A stretch of 64,000 nucleotides of DNA from Gracilimonas sp017641085. GTDB lineage: Bacteria > Bacteroidota > Rhodothermia > Balneolales > Balneolaceae. The notes under the pieces are model-generated. The model was given only the letters and a program-made list of their open reading frames with translations. It was not told where the DNA came from and searched no databases. Shown in pieces: positions 8,398 through 16,801 of this stretch; positions within the stretch are counted from its first letter, which is position 1; each line of letters starts with the position of its first letter. The stretch lies in assembly GCF_046115515.1 (NCBI RefSeq), contig NZ_CP175953.1. One strand, 5' to 3'. A program made the translations under genes and the position numbers.

Positions 8398-8868
8398 TTA
8401 GTCTTCTAAATGACTTCTTAACATCCATGCGGTTTTGGAATGAACGGTCAGCCGCTCTGTTAATAAATCAATCGTGGCTTCATCATCAGCTGCTTTAGCG
8501 GGCTCTAAGGCCTCTCGTGCTGTTCTGATAACCTGCTCATTCGCTTCTGTGAGGCGCTTGACCATATCCAGTGCTTTCGGCCGGTCGGTGTCTTCTTCGA
8601 TAGAAGCAATTTCGTTGAACTCCTTAAAAGTACCCGGAGCCCTGAATCCTAACGCCCTGATGCGTTCGGCAATCTCGTCAATAGCTTCCGCGAGTTCAGA
8701 ATACTGCTCTTCAAACTGCTCGTGCAGCTGATGGAATAGCTCACCGGTTACATTCCAGTGATAGTTATGTGTTTTCAAATACAGCAGGTAAGAATCGGCC
8801 AAAACCTTTGACAAGCCTGCCGCAATTTTCTCCCGATGGTCTTCAGAAATTCCAATGTTCACTTTCAT
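8398..8868 (-). CDS. dps: Dps-family DNA-binding ferritin
   Basis: The product has about 156 residues with the Dps ferroxidase signature. LKTHNYHWNVTG supplies the conserved His and Trp, followed by HEQFEEQYSELAEAIDEIAERI with the acidic ligands, and HSKTAWMLRSHLE at the end. Dps shells store iron and protect DNA from peroxide during stress. The start at 8868 (MKVNIGI) is preferred because a GGAG lies about nine bases upstream; an ATG at 8901 has no such signal. Neighbour of csbD on the same strand. Confidence 0.93.
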   Translation of the reverse strand: MKVNIGISEDHREKIAAGLSKVLADSYLLYLKTHNYHWNVTGELFHQLHEQFEEQYSELAEAIDEIAERIRALGFRAPGTFKEFNEIASIEEDTDRPKALDMVKRLTEANEQVIRTAREALEPAKAADDEATIDLLTERLTVHSKTAWMLRSHLED

Positions 8869-9020
8869 TTTTTCGACTCCGTTTAATGTTTCAATATCCA
8901 TCTGAGTATCATTTTATTCGTGAATATTCAGTTATCAAAACAAAACTGAGCGGCCACGGTTCCAAAATGTAAGTGAATAGTAAAAAGGATTTACAATCAG
9001 CATCATCGAGAGTATTTATC

Positions 9021-9057
9021 ACAAAAAAATCCCGCACACTGTTAAGCATGCGGGATT
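9021..9057 (-). terminator. Rho-independent terminator
   Basis: AATCCCGCA at 9028-9036 and TGCGGGATT at 9049-9057 form a 9-bp stem. On the minus strand it is followed by a T7 run, placed just after the gene at 9083-9433. Confidence 0.85.
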
Positions 9058-9082
9058 CAATTTGTTTAAATGAAGAATGCTG

Positions 9083-9433
9083 TTATTCTTCTATGCCATA
9101 CACTTCTTTCAGTATTCCTTTGGCGTTAGCATCTTTGCCCTGCATCACACGATGCTGCAGGTTGGTAATGATTTCCTGCTCCGCCTTTTCGTAAGCTAAT
9201 TCCTTAGCTTCATTCTCGGTTCCGGTTCGTACCAGTTCATAAATATCGTCTGCTCGAACTACACTATAAATATCATCATCGTTAAAAGCGTGAGAGCGAT
9301 ATTCTTCATACTCCTTGAACACCCGGGGGAAATCTTCGCTGTTTTCGGCGCGGGTTATGATCTCAACATGTTCAGGACCTTCGGCGCTTAACGGGGTTTT
9401 GCAAAGGTAAAAGTAATTTTGTTTGTATTGCAT
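9083..9433 (-). CDS. Hypothetical soluble protein
   Basis: The 116-residue protein is charged and has no signal peptide or membrane segment. It starts YKQNYFYLCKTPLSAEGPEH and contains a helical, Glu-rich middle and the C-terminal HRVMQGKDANAKGILKEVYG. I do not recognise the family. A dedicated terminator follows it and a repeat-bearing gap precedes it, so it is probably transcribed alone. Coding-like composition and the downstream terminator support it as a real gene. Confidence 0.7.
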   Translation of the reverse strand: MQYKQNYFYLCKTPLSAEGPEHVEIITRAENSEDFPRVFKEYEEYRSHAFNDDDIYSVVRADDIYELVRTGTENEAKELAYEKAEQEIITNLQHRVMQGKDANAKGILKEVYGIEE

Positions 9434-9510
9434 CTGCTGTAGATGTGAGGGTTGAATTTATTTACTTGGCTAATATAACAATTCGTTAGAAAAGTGTGGA
9501 CTGGTTTTGA

Positions 9511-9668
9511 GGGATAGGTTTTAGTTTTTAGATGTTAGGTTTTAGGGTTGTTCGTGTTGATTCAAATAACTTAGGCTGAAAGCAGTCGCCGTGTTATATA
9601 AGGCTTAATTGTCTGCCCTATTCGCTTATCCTAAAACCTAACACCTAAAACCTTGCCTCTAACACCTC
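9511..9668. repeat. TTAGGTTTTAGG-family inverted repeat, copy 1
   Basis: The left arm at 9511-9546 is made of repeated words (ATAGGTTTTAG, ATGTTAGGTTTTAGG). The right arm at 9629-9668 is its approximate reverse complement (CCTAAAACCTAACACC, TAAAACCTTG, TAACACC). The loop is about 82 bases. The same word family occurs at 20093-20246 and 60894-60958. The right arm reaches the stop codon of sixA. Confidence 0.75.
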
Positions 9669-10177
9669 TATAACTTTTTAACCACCTTGGGTATCATCAT
9701 CCATTTTATCTGACAGGTGCCGGGAGCAATGGTTTCCCAGGAATCAGCAAAACTTTCTAAACACACAATGGCTGCTGTTGGCATGCGAACCGCCGTTTTA
9801 TCCTGACCGCCTGCCAATACTCCGGTTGTGCTTTCCATTAAAGGATTATGCCCCACCAACATAATTCGCTCAAACTCATCCGAAGCCGATTGTATAGCCC
9901 CGAGATAATCCCGCACCGAACCAAAGTAAAGATCGTCATTCCACGTGATCTGTTGTTCATCAAGCTTGGCCGCCTCCATACTCAACTGCGTGGTTTCTTT
10001 TGCGCGTTGAGCCGGCGATGAAATCACCAAAGCAGGTTTATACTTAATTTTCTTCAGGTATTTGCCCATTCTGGGAGCGTCATTCAGGCCCCGTTTGGCA
10101 AGCGGCCGGTCAAAGTCTTTCAAATCCGGGTTTTCCCAGCTCGACTTAGCATGTCTCATTAATAAAATCTGCTTCAT
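9668..10177 (-). CDS. sixA: SixA-like histidine phosphatase
   Basis: The 169-residue protein is a short histidine-phosphatase-superfamily protein. It has the catalytic RHAKSSW motif (His9), the second motif SSPAQRAKETT, and the second catalytic His in LVGHNPLME. SixA acts on phosphohistidine in phosphorelay proteins in Escherichia coli; the target here is unknown. The ATG overlaps the yihY stop by four bases (ATGA), so it is translationally coupled to that gene and is the last gene of a MATE-yihY-sixA unit. Confidence 0.9.
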   Translation of the reverse strand: MKQILLMRHAKSSWENPDLKDFDRPLAKRGLNDAPRMGKYLKKIKYKPALVISSPAQRAKETTQLSMEAAKLDEQQITWNDDLYFGSVRDYLGAIQSASDEFERIMLVGHNPLMESTTGVLAGGQDKTAVRMPTAAIVCLESFADSWETIAPGTCQIKWMMIPKVVKKL

Positions 10178-11097
10178 AATTTGTCGGACTCCTTCTTTGT
10201 TCCCGGCATTTCCACCATCTTTATTTTTCGGGCAAACCGGCCGGCTTTGATTTCCCCTTCGCCATATTCGGCGAGGGCTTTCACTAACTCAATCCCAAAA
10301 AAGATAATATTACTGGAATAGTACACCCACAACATCAAAATAATGATGGAAGAGGAAGCCCCGGAGAGTTGATTCAGCGAGCTGTTTCCAATAATCATCC
10401 CCACCCCGAATTTTCCAATCGCCAAAAGCAGCGTAGTGATCAGGCTTCCTATCAATAAGGGTCGCCATCGTACTTTGGCATCCGGCAAGGTGTAAAACAT
10501 AACCAAGACCGCAAAAAAGACCATGAAAAGCGTAAGAATGTTGCTTCCGAACCCAATCAAATAGAGCTGAGCTGTCTCAAAACTGGAAAGCAGGAATTCA
10601 AAGAGCCATACCAGGGTTGAGTCGAGGATCAATGAAAAGATCATGGCTATACCCAATAGCATAATCATTCCAAAGGCCATAACCCGGTCGATCAATACTT
10701 TTGAAAACCCGATCTCCGGCTTTGCTACCACATTTAAAACCCGGTTAAAAGAATCTTTGAACTGAATGAACACCGTTGTGGCAGAAATGATGAGAAAAGC
10801 GATACTGAGAAATAAGTACAGAATATTCCGCGAATCTGTTTGTATGGTTTCAACCAAAAGCATGACTGCCTCTGAACTTGCCTGACCGATGTTTTTTTCA
10901 AGAAAGTTCGTCAGCTCCCGCATCACACTGGCATCACCTATAAAAAAACCTGCGATGTAAACGGCTATCATTACGATGGGAGCAAGAGAAAAAAGCGTAT
11001 AAAAGGAAACTGCTGCACTGTATTGAAAACAGTTGTCTTCTATAAATGAATTAATCGCACTAAGTACGATTTTGGATGTTCTCTTAAATAGTTTCAT
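10174..11097 (-). CDS. YihY/BrkB family membrane protein
   Basis: This UPF0761 integral membrane protein has the family motif FQYSAAVSFYTLFSLAPIV near residue 25, six predicted membrane helices, and the C-terminal ASSSIIILMLWVYYSSNIIF. The hydrophilic tail (FARKIKMVEMPGTKKE) is cytoplasmic. The family's transport or secretion role is unclear. I use the ATG at 11097 (MKLFKRT), which has AAAGG about ten bases upstream; an ATG at 11136 would overlap the MATE gene by 32 bases. It overlaps sixA by four bases at its end. Confidence 0.88.
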   Translation of the reverse strand: MKLFKRTSKIVLSAINSFIEDNCFQYSAAVSFYTLFSLAPIVMIAVYIAGFFIGDASVMRELTNFLEKNIGQASSEAVMLLVETIQTDSRNILYLFLSIAFLIISATTVFIQFKDSFNRVLNVVAKPEIGFSKVLIDRVMAFGMIMLLGIAMIFSLILDSTLVWLFEFLLSSFETAQLYLIGFGSNILTLFMVFFAVLVMFYTLPDAKVRWRPLLIGSLITTLLLAIGKFGVGMIIGNSSLNQLSGASSSIIILMLWVYYSSNIIFFGIELVKALAEYGEGEIKAGRFARKIKMVEMPGTKKESDKL

Positions 11098-11104
11098 CAC
11101 TTGA

Positions 11105-12403
11105 TTACCTTTTACCAAATATTCGGGACGGTGCATAGACAGACAGCACTACACCTCGAGCTACCATAAATGCCGTCATCGCCATCCATAACGCATGAAT
11201 GCCTGCAAACGGTTCACTTATAAAATATACCGGAATAAATACCAGAACCGTGGCAACAAGCATGGAATTTCGCATAGCACCGGTTGCTGTCGCTCCTATG
11301 TAAATCCCATCCCAAATAAAACATACGCTGTTAACGACCGGAGCTACAATCAGCCAGATGACAACACCCATGGCGACGGTAATCACATTCTCTTTATCTG
11401 TAAAAAGGGATATAATTTCTGCATCAAAGAACGCATAAGTGATGGTACCGAGCAGGCCCAGGCCCAATCCCCAAAGCATGTTGGCAGTTACCGCTTTCTT
11501 TAGCTTGTCGTCGTCTTTTGCTCCCTTAAACCGACCAACCAAACTCTCAGCTGCGTAAGCAAAACCGTCGGTTCCGTATGAACTGATGTACCACATTTGC
11601 AGCAGAATCGTATTTGCAGCCAGCACCACATCTCCCATCGCTGCCGATTTTGCCGTAAAAAAAGCATAGGAGAAAATGAGACATAAGGTCCGGATTACAA
11701 TATCGCGGTTCACCGAAAAGAATTTTTTCAATTCTTCGGCTTCAATCAGTTCATCCCATTTTATATTGAGCTTAACACCACCGTATCTCCTCTTATATAG
11801 AATGAAAGCCAGCCCGAGCGCCAGAAAGCTGGCAACCAAACTACCCGTAGCCACTCCATCCACCGTCATATTGAACCGGAACACAAAAATCAGGTTCAGC
11901 GCAATATTTACAAGGTTTAAGAAAATGGTGACGATCATGGGGTAGGTTGAGTTCTGCATTCCCAGGAACCAACCGTTCAACCCAAATAAAGCCAGGGTGG
12001 CCGGTGCGGCAAAAATGCGGATGTGATAGTACAGGCGGGTATATTCCTCCACTTCGGGAGAGGCATTTACCAGGTACAGCGAAACTTCAATCAGTGGATA
12101 CTGAATGAGAAGGATTAACAAACTGCTGGCCGCAGCTACCAGCAATACCCGAAATAGAATGATTCGGGTTTTTCGCTCCTCCTGAGCACCATAAGCCTGC
12201 GCAACCATGCCGGTTGTTCCCATCCGTAAAAAGCCGAATCCCCAAAAAATAAAATCAAATATGATGCTCCCTACCGCTATGGCCCCCAGGTAATAAACGT
12301 GCTCAAGGCGCCCTACAACCGCCGTATCAATGGCCCCGAGCAGGGGTACCGAAAGATTACTTATGATGTTTGGAATGGCAAGACGGAGTATTTTCCGGTT
12401 CAA
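11105..12403 (-). CDS. MATE family efflux transporter (DinF type)
   Basis: The 432-residue protein has twelve expected membrane segments and the MATE opening LAIPNIISNLSVPLLGAIDT, followed by AVVGR and later MGTTGMVAQAYGA, close to the DinF branch. MATE proteins export cationic drugs or metabolites using Na+ or H+ gradients. The start is TTG (complement at 12401-12403), because the conserved N-terminus begins at once and no ATG lies near; no clear ribosome site is visible. First gene of the unit with yihY and sixA. Confidence 0.9.
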   Translation of the reverse strand: MNRKILRLAIPNIISNLSVPLLGAIDTAVVGRLEHVYYLGAIAVGSIIFDFIFWGFGFLRMGTTGMVAQAYGAQEERKTRIILFRVLLVAAASSLLILLIQYPLIEVSLYLVNASPEVEEYTRLYYHIRIFAAPATLALFGLNGWFLGMQNSTYPMIVTIFLNLVNIALNLIFVFRFNMTVDGVATGSLVASFLALGLAFILYKRRYGGVKLNIKWDELIEAEELKKFFSVNRDIVIRTLCLIFSYAFFTAKSAAMGDVVLAANTILLQMWYISSYGTDGFAYAAESLVGRFKGAKDDDKLKKAVTANMLWGLGLGLLGTITYAFFDAEIISLFTDKENVITVAMGVVIWLIVAPVVNSVCFIWDGIYIGATATGAMRNSMLVATVLVFIPVYFISEPFAGIHALWMAMTAFMVARGVVLSVYAPSRIFGKR

Positions 12404-12578
12404 TTAAACGGGGCTTTAGAGATTAATAACGGCAGCCTGAAAATAAGGGCTGAAAAAGAATTATGAATTCATATTTTTCAATCGCCTATAAAGTTGCATA
12501 TCTATGGGTGTGCGTGTATTTTCTTTTTCCGAAATTTCTTGGGATAAAACTTAATTAATTAACTCATTTGCTTTTCAC

Positions 12579-13052
12579 ATGGACATTGAATCGCGTAATA
12601 AAATTTTGACAATTGTATTCGGAGTAATCATTCTTGGTCTTTCGTACTATCTGTATGATTCTCTGGTAACCCCTTATCAAGAGGTTAAAGAGCGGGAGGC
12701 GTTGGAAGAGAAAGTCAGGCAGCGCCTTATTGACACCAAAGATGCTCTCATCCAGTACCAAACCCGAAACGAGACTTTCCCCCCAACCGAAGGTGGCCTC
12801 GACAGCCTTGTGAAATTCCTGAAAACCGATTCATTAATGATCGCAATGGGTGATTCCCTGTTTGGCACTACTTTTGACGTGTACAACCCCGATTCCCTGG
12901 TGTATTCTCCTCGTTCTCCGTTCCCAAAATGGGAATACACGTTGAACGATACGCTCAGACCGCAAATTTACCTGCTTGAAGATCCGGGATCTGATGATGC
13001 AGTGGGTAGTCTCGAACGTACGACGATGCGTAATGCTCCAAACTGGAATTAA
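12579..13052 (+). CDS. Membrane-anchored hypothetical protein
   Basis: The 157-residue protein has one N-terminal membrane helix (ILTIVFGVIILGLSYYLY, about residues 9-26), a short coiled coil (VKEREALEEKVRQRLIDTKD), then an extracytoplasmic domain with ETFPPTEGGLDSLVKFL. That last motif recalls the TEGL region of type II secretion pseudopilin G, but the N-terminal prepilin cleavage motif is missing. I cannot assign a function. Its stop overlaps the start of the DUF3822 gene by one base (TAATG), so the two are translated together. Confidence 0.7.
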   Translation: MDIESRNKILTIVFGVIILGLSYYLYDSLVTPYQEVKEREALEEKVRQRLIDTKDALIQYQTRNETFPPTEGGLDSLVKFLKTDSLMIAMGDSLFGTTFDVYNPDSLVYSPRSPFPKWEYTLNDTLRPQIYLLEDPGSDDAVGSLERTTMRNAPNWN

Positions 13053-13912
13053 TGGATGACGCTTCTGCAAATTTAGGTGTTTGTTTTTTTTCGGATCGCC
13101 TGTTCTACTCGATCAATGATCCGGAAAACGACAAACACCTTTTTCGTATAGGCTCCTTTGACTTCAACTTCAACGTGATTGACGCCATCACGCGTCAGCA
13201 CGAAGATCATTTCCCCCACGTCCTTTCCACTTTCGAACGGTTTCGTACCAATCACAACATAAAGTCGGTGCGTGCGCTCACCCACCCCGCCCACGAATGC
13301 TGGACCGTATTTCCCAAAGTTGTTTATGACAATGCCGATGAGCGCGAAGATCACCTCGCTATTTTAATGAAAGGGGTAGAACGCGAACACATTGAACCCA
13401 CCTGGCATACTGTTCATAATAATGAGTACAAGTTTCTATCGATTCGGCGGCGCAATTTGATGTCCGGCTTTGATGAACTCACCACCCAGGTTGCCACTAC
13501 CGACTTCAGCAGTGATTTCGAAATGGCCCAGAAGTGGTCCGCCTTTGCTAAACCGGGCGGTTCTTTTTTGATGATCGGCTGCCATGAGAACATAATTTCC
13601 ATCACTTCTTTTTTACTCGGGAAATTCAGAGCTGCCACCTACATCTCTTTCGATCAACCCGAAGACATGCCTTACCACTGGCTGCAGCATGCCAAGCACT
13701 CCAGCTGGATGCGTGGTATACATGAAACCATCTATCTTTTTGGGCACAACTGCCATGAAATTGAGCAGTCTCTTCAGGGTTTTTGGGATGATTCAGCTGA
13801 AATCACTAAACTCAATTCCCTGGAAACCATCGGGGTGAAAGCAGAAGAAAAAACCTATGGCTTTGACCTCGCCGCTGCTTTCCCTGCTATTCTATTAAGC
13901 CTCGATTTTTAA
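13052..13912 (+). CDS. DUF3822 family protein
   Basis: The 286-residue protein matches the DUF3822 pattern. It has an N-terminal beta-rich, actin/ASKHA-like half (LFYSINDPENDKHLF), a middle region with HPAHECWTVFPKVVYD, and a C-terminal half containing IYLFGHNCHEIEQSL. In Bacteroidota this family is nearly always found directly upstream of rsmD and coaD, exactly as here. Biochemical role unknown; the context hints at a link to rRNA modification or CoA metabolism. Start coupled to the preceding gene. Confidence 0.82.
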   Translation: MDDASANLGVCFFSDRLFYSINDPENDKHLFRIGSFDFNFNVIDAITRQHEDHFPHVLSTFERFRTNHNIKSVRALTHPAHECWTVFPKVVYDNADEREDHLAILMKGVEREHIEPTWHTVHNNEYKFLSIRRRNLMSGFDELTTQVATTDFSSDFEMAQKWSAFAKPGGSFLMIGCHENIISITSFLLGKFRAATYISFDQPEDMPYHWLQHAKHSSWMRGIHETIYLFGHNCHEIEQSLQGFWDDSAEITKLNSLETIGVKAEEKTYGFDLAAAFPAILLSLDF

Positions 13913-13930
13913 ATATCTGACCCGTATCTA

Positions 13931-14020
13931 TTAGCGCAAAGCCCGCAAAGAAGTCGCAGAGTACGCTAAGAGTATGTAACTTTGCGAACTCTGCGCATCC
14001 ATAGCGTTCTTTGCGTGAAA
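13931..14020. repeat. GCAAAG-word inverted repeat
   Basis: In the DUF3822-rsmD gap, the left arm 13931-13972 contains GCGCAAAG, CCGCAAAG, TCGCAGAG and ACGCTAAG. The right arm 13980-14020 contains CTTTGCG, CTCTGCG, TAGCGTTC and TTTGCGTG, the reverse complement in inverse order. The arms face each other with only a few bases between them, so the transcript could fold into a long imperfect hairpin. Confidence 0.75.
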
Positions 14021-14139
14021 AATTACATGTTTGTGATTTCTGATTAAACCCTGACACGTTCGGGAGAATTGCGAGATTATGAATATCTTTATGGATGGTT
14101 TTCGATTCCTAATTTCTAATGTAAAACTCCAAACATCCC

Positions 14140-14694
14140 ATGCGGATAATTACCGGAAAACTGAAAGGCCGAAATTTCAACATTCCGAAAGGACTGGATG
14201 TCCGCCCTACCACCGATCGCACCAAAGAAAGCATCTTCAACCTGATTGAAGCTCGTGTTTTTATGGAAGGTACCCAGATTCTGGATCTCTTTGCCGGATC
14301 GGGGAACCTTGGCTTCGAAGCTATTTCACGGGGAGCGCGGCACGTAACTTCTGTTGAACTGGACCCCCAGAACGTGAAGCAAATTGAAAAGACGGCCGCC
14401 GAATTTGGCATTGATGACCAAATGAGGATTGTATGCTCCGATGCTCAACGCTTTCTGAATGGCATGGCTATTCCCTATCACTTTATTTTTTGTGATCCTC
14501 CCTACGACTACCCTTTTATGGATGAACTCATCGACCAGGTTTTTGAAGAAAATTGGTTGACGGATGAAGGCTGGTTTATCCTGGAGCACGACAAATACAA
14601 GGATTTCACCGATCACCCCAAGTGCACTTTTTCAAAGGCATATGGCCGAACTATCGTTAGCATCTTTCAAAAGCATCCGGTAGATTCGGAATAA
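14140..14694 (+). CDS. rsmD: 16S rRNA (guanine966-N2)-methyltransferase RsmD
   Basis: The 184-residue protein has every RsmD hallmark: an N-terminal RIITGKLKGRNF, then RPTTDRTKESIFNLI, the SAM-binding LDLFAGSGNLGFEA, acidic SVELDPQN, and the catalytic DPPY in IFCDPPYDYPF. RsmD methylates G966 (E. coli numbering) of 16S rRNA in the 30S subunit. It is followed ten bases later by coaD, a conserved pairing. Confidence 0.95.
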   Translation: MRIITGKLKGRNFNIPKGLDVRPTTDRTKESIFNLIEARVFMEGTQILDLFAGSGNLGFEAISRGARHVTSVELDPQNVKQIEKTAAEFGIDDQMRIVCSDAQRFLNGMAIPYHFIFCDPPYDYPFMDELIDQVFEENWLTDEGWFILEHDKYKDFTDHPKCTFSKAYGRTIVSIFQKHPVDSE

Positions 14695-14703
14695 ATACAC
14701 CCT

Positions 14704-15200
14704 ATGAAAACAATCGCTTTATATCCCGGGTCGTTTGATCCCATCACCAATGGCCACCTCGACATTCTGGAACGTGCAACCAACCTGTTTGATCATGTGA
14801 TCGTAACCGTTGCCGTTAACAAAAAAAGAAAGCCGTTTTTTCAGGGGAAGAACGAGTCAACCTTATTGAGGCCTGCATAGCCAATAAAGCATGGTCAGAA
14901 AATGTGGAGGTAAATCAGTTTACGGGTTTGCTGGTTGATCATGCCCAAAAAATGAATGCAGATACACTGGTGCGAGGTGTTCGCCAAATTTCTGATTTCG
15001 AATACGAATTCAGGATGGCCCTCACCAACAAGCGCCTCGCCCCCAATGTGGACACCGTTTTCCTGATGCCTGATGAAGAGTTCACGTTCATCTCTGCTTC
15101 TATTGTAAAGGAAGTTGCATACTGGGGCGGCGACCTTAGTTCTTTTGTCCCCGAAAATGTAGCCATGGCTCTTAAAGAAAAGTTTAAGGATAAGGGATAG
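14704..15200 (+). pseudogene. coaD: Phosphopantetheine adenylyltransferase, frameshifted
   Basis: Two frames together give a complete CoaD of about 165 residues. Frame one (14704-14841) encodes IALYPGSFDPITNGHLDIL with the HxGH-like TNGH site and ends in KKRKPFF. It then shifts, and the original frame meets TAG at 14878. The second frame resumes with SGEERVNLIEACIANKAW, RGVRQISDFEYEF and the ISASIVKE motif. The break lies at T6 (14836-14841); one extra T would restore the family sequence exactly. An extra A in the A7 run at 14821-14827 would also restore frame, with a poorer match. CoaD makes dephospho-CoA and is normally essential, so sequencing error, transcriptional slippage or a second copy elsewhere are the alternatives. 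Confidence 0.92.
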
Positions 15201-15211
15201 AAACTGCTTTA

Positions 15212-15331
15212 AACTTGACCAAAGTTACTAAGGCCCCGTTTTATTGCAGGCGCACCACCTGAACTAACTTGTCCAAAGTTATTTAGACACCGTTCTATGG
15301 CAGTCGTTCCATTTTAACTTTGGACAAGTTA
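15212..15331. repeat. Tandem plus inverted AACTTGTCCAAAGTT repeat
   Basis: Two direct copies about 54 bases apart start at 15212 (AACTTGACCAAAGTTA) and 15266 (AACTTGTCCAAAGTTA), each continuing into similar text (CCCCGTTTTATTGCAGG and CACCGTTCTATGGCAGT). A 17-base perfect inverted copy of the second motif lies at 15315-15331, giving a stem with a 33-base loop (15282-15314). It sits between coaD and the aminotransferase. It could be a leader hairpin or a remnant of a mobile element's end. Confidence 0.75.
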
Positions 15332-15418
15332 ATTTGGGAAAAAATAATCTACTTTTCTTTCTTTCAGCCTTTATATTTTTATCGTTCTGAATCTCACTCC
15401 CACACCATTTTCGAAATT

Positions 15419-16612
15419 ATGATTTCAAATCGCGCACAAAATTTACAGCCATCTGCAACGCTAAAAGTTACCGGCCGGGCCAAGGAGTTAAAGCGACAGG
15501 GAAAGTCTATCGTCTCGCTGAGTGCCGGTGAGCCGGATTTCAAAACGCCCAAGCATATTTGCGATGCAGCCATCAAAGCAATTGAAGATGGCTTTCATGG
15601 ATACACCATGAACCCGGGAACTCCGGAATTACGCGAGGCTATTTGTGCGAAGCTGAAACGCGATAACAACCTGGATTACGACCCTTCCCAAATTATCTGC
15701 TCGAACGGGGCTAAGCAGTCGGTTGGGTTCAGCCTGCTCGCGCTGGTCAATCCCGGGGATGAGGTGATCATTCCCGCCCCTTACTGGGTTTCCTATCCTG
15801 AAATGACCCGATTGGCCGAAGGAGAATCCGTCACGGTTCGCACTTCCTTCGAGAATAATTTCAAGCTGACTCCTCAACAGCTGGAAGATGCCATCACCGA
15901 AAAGACCAAAGCTTTGATTCTGTGTTCCCCATCCAACCCAACCGGGGCCCAGTATACCGCCGATGAGCTTGAGGGATTGGCTGAGGTACTGCGCAAACAC
16001 CCTCAGGTGTATGTAATTTCTGATGAGATTTATGAGTACATCGTTTTTGAAGGCGACCATGTCAGCATCCTGAACGTGGCGCCGGACCTTAAAGATCGCG
16101 TATTGCTGATCAACGGTTTTTCTAAAGGATTCGCGATGACCGGCTGGAGACTGGGCTATCTTGCTGCTTCAAATGAAATTGTGAGTGCAGTTTCGAAAAT
16201 TCAAAGTCAGGAAACGTCTGCTCCTTCTTCCATCTCCCAAAAAGCAGGAGAGGCCGCTTATAAAGGCAGTCTTGAGGAGGTGGAAACTATGCGGGAACAG
16301 TTTAAAAAACGACGTGATTATTTGGTGGAAACGCTCAATTCGCTGGAAGGGGTAAGCTGTTTCACTCCAGGCGGTGCGTTTTACGTGTTCCCGGACATCT
16401 CACATTACATCGGCTCCCACAAACCGGATGGTTCAGACATTGAATCTTCCACCGATCTGTGCCTGTACCTGCTGGATGAGTTTGGTCTAGCCCTCGTTCC
16501 CGGTGATGCCTTCGGTGAGCCGAGTGGCGTCCGGCTTAGCTACGCAGCCTCGATGGATGATTTGGAAGAAGCGATGAAGCGTTTTGAAAAGGGGTTAAGC
16601 AGTTTAAAGTAA
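15419..16612 (+). CDS. Aspartate aminotransferase (class I, PLP)
   Basis: The 397-residue protein is a class I/II aminotransferase close to bacterial AspC type Ib. It shows the substrate loop VSLSAGEPDFKTP, NPTGAQYTADEL, the PLP-contacting SDEIYEYIVFEG, and the PLP-lysine motif FSKGFAMTGWRLGY. The reaction is aspartate + 2-oxoglutarate to oxaloacetate + glutamate; some relatives also take aromatic amino acids or prephenate. The ATG at 15419 is chosen because the family starts ISNRAQNLQPSATL; upstream codons run into the repeat. Transcribed after the repeat at 15212-15331. Confidence 0.92.
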   Translation: MISNRAQNLQPSATLKVTGRAKELKRQGKSIVSLSAGEPDFKTPKHICDAAIKAIEDGFHGYTMNPGTPELREAICAKLKRDNNLDYDPSQIICSNGAKQSVGFSLLALVNPGDEVIIPAPYWVSYPEMTRLAEGESVTVRTSFENNFKLTPQQLEDAITEKTKALILCSPSNPTGAQYTADELEGLAEVLRKHPQVYVISDEIYEYIVFEGDHVSILNVAPDLKDRVLLINGFSKGFAMTGWRLGYLAASNEIVSAVSKIQSQETSAPSSISQKAGEAAYKGSLEEVETMREQFKKRRDYLVETLNSLEGVSCFTPGGAFYVFPDISHYIGSHKPDGSDIESSTDLCLYLLDEFGLALVPGDAFGEPSGVRLSYAASMDDLEEAMKRFEKGLSSLK

Positions 16613-16629
16613 GCTACATTAAATAAGTG

Positions 16630-16762
16630 TTGTCATGCTGAACCTGCCTGCAGATAAGCAGGCTGGATTCAGCATCTGAAGAGGGCAAAATAATGATGGA
16701 TTTTCCCCGTAGCAAGATGGTAGCCCTATTCAGAACCTGAATTAAATTCAGCTTGACGGTTG
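16630..16762. repeat. GTCATGCTGAA dispersed hairpin element
   Basis: The outer arms GTCATGCTGAA (16632-16642) and TTCAGCTTGAC (about 16747-16757) match 10 of 11 when inverted. The inner arms CTGAAGAGGGC and GCCCTATTCAG also pair. A further small stem lies between CCTGCCTGC and GCAGGCTGG. This arrangement is familiar from intergenic elements scattered in Bacteroidota-like genomes. It lies between two genes facing each other (aminotransferase and sulP). Confidence 0.7.
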
Positions 16763-16801
16763 ACGACCACAACTCATCTTATTATTGATGTAGATTAACC
16801 T

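Noticed and set aside
12579..13052. Possible type II secretion pseudopilin (GspG-like motif)
   Set aside because: No prepilin peptidase cleavage motif and no neighbouring secretion genes.
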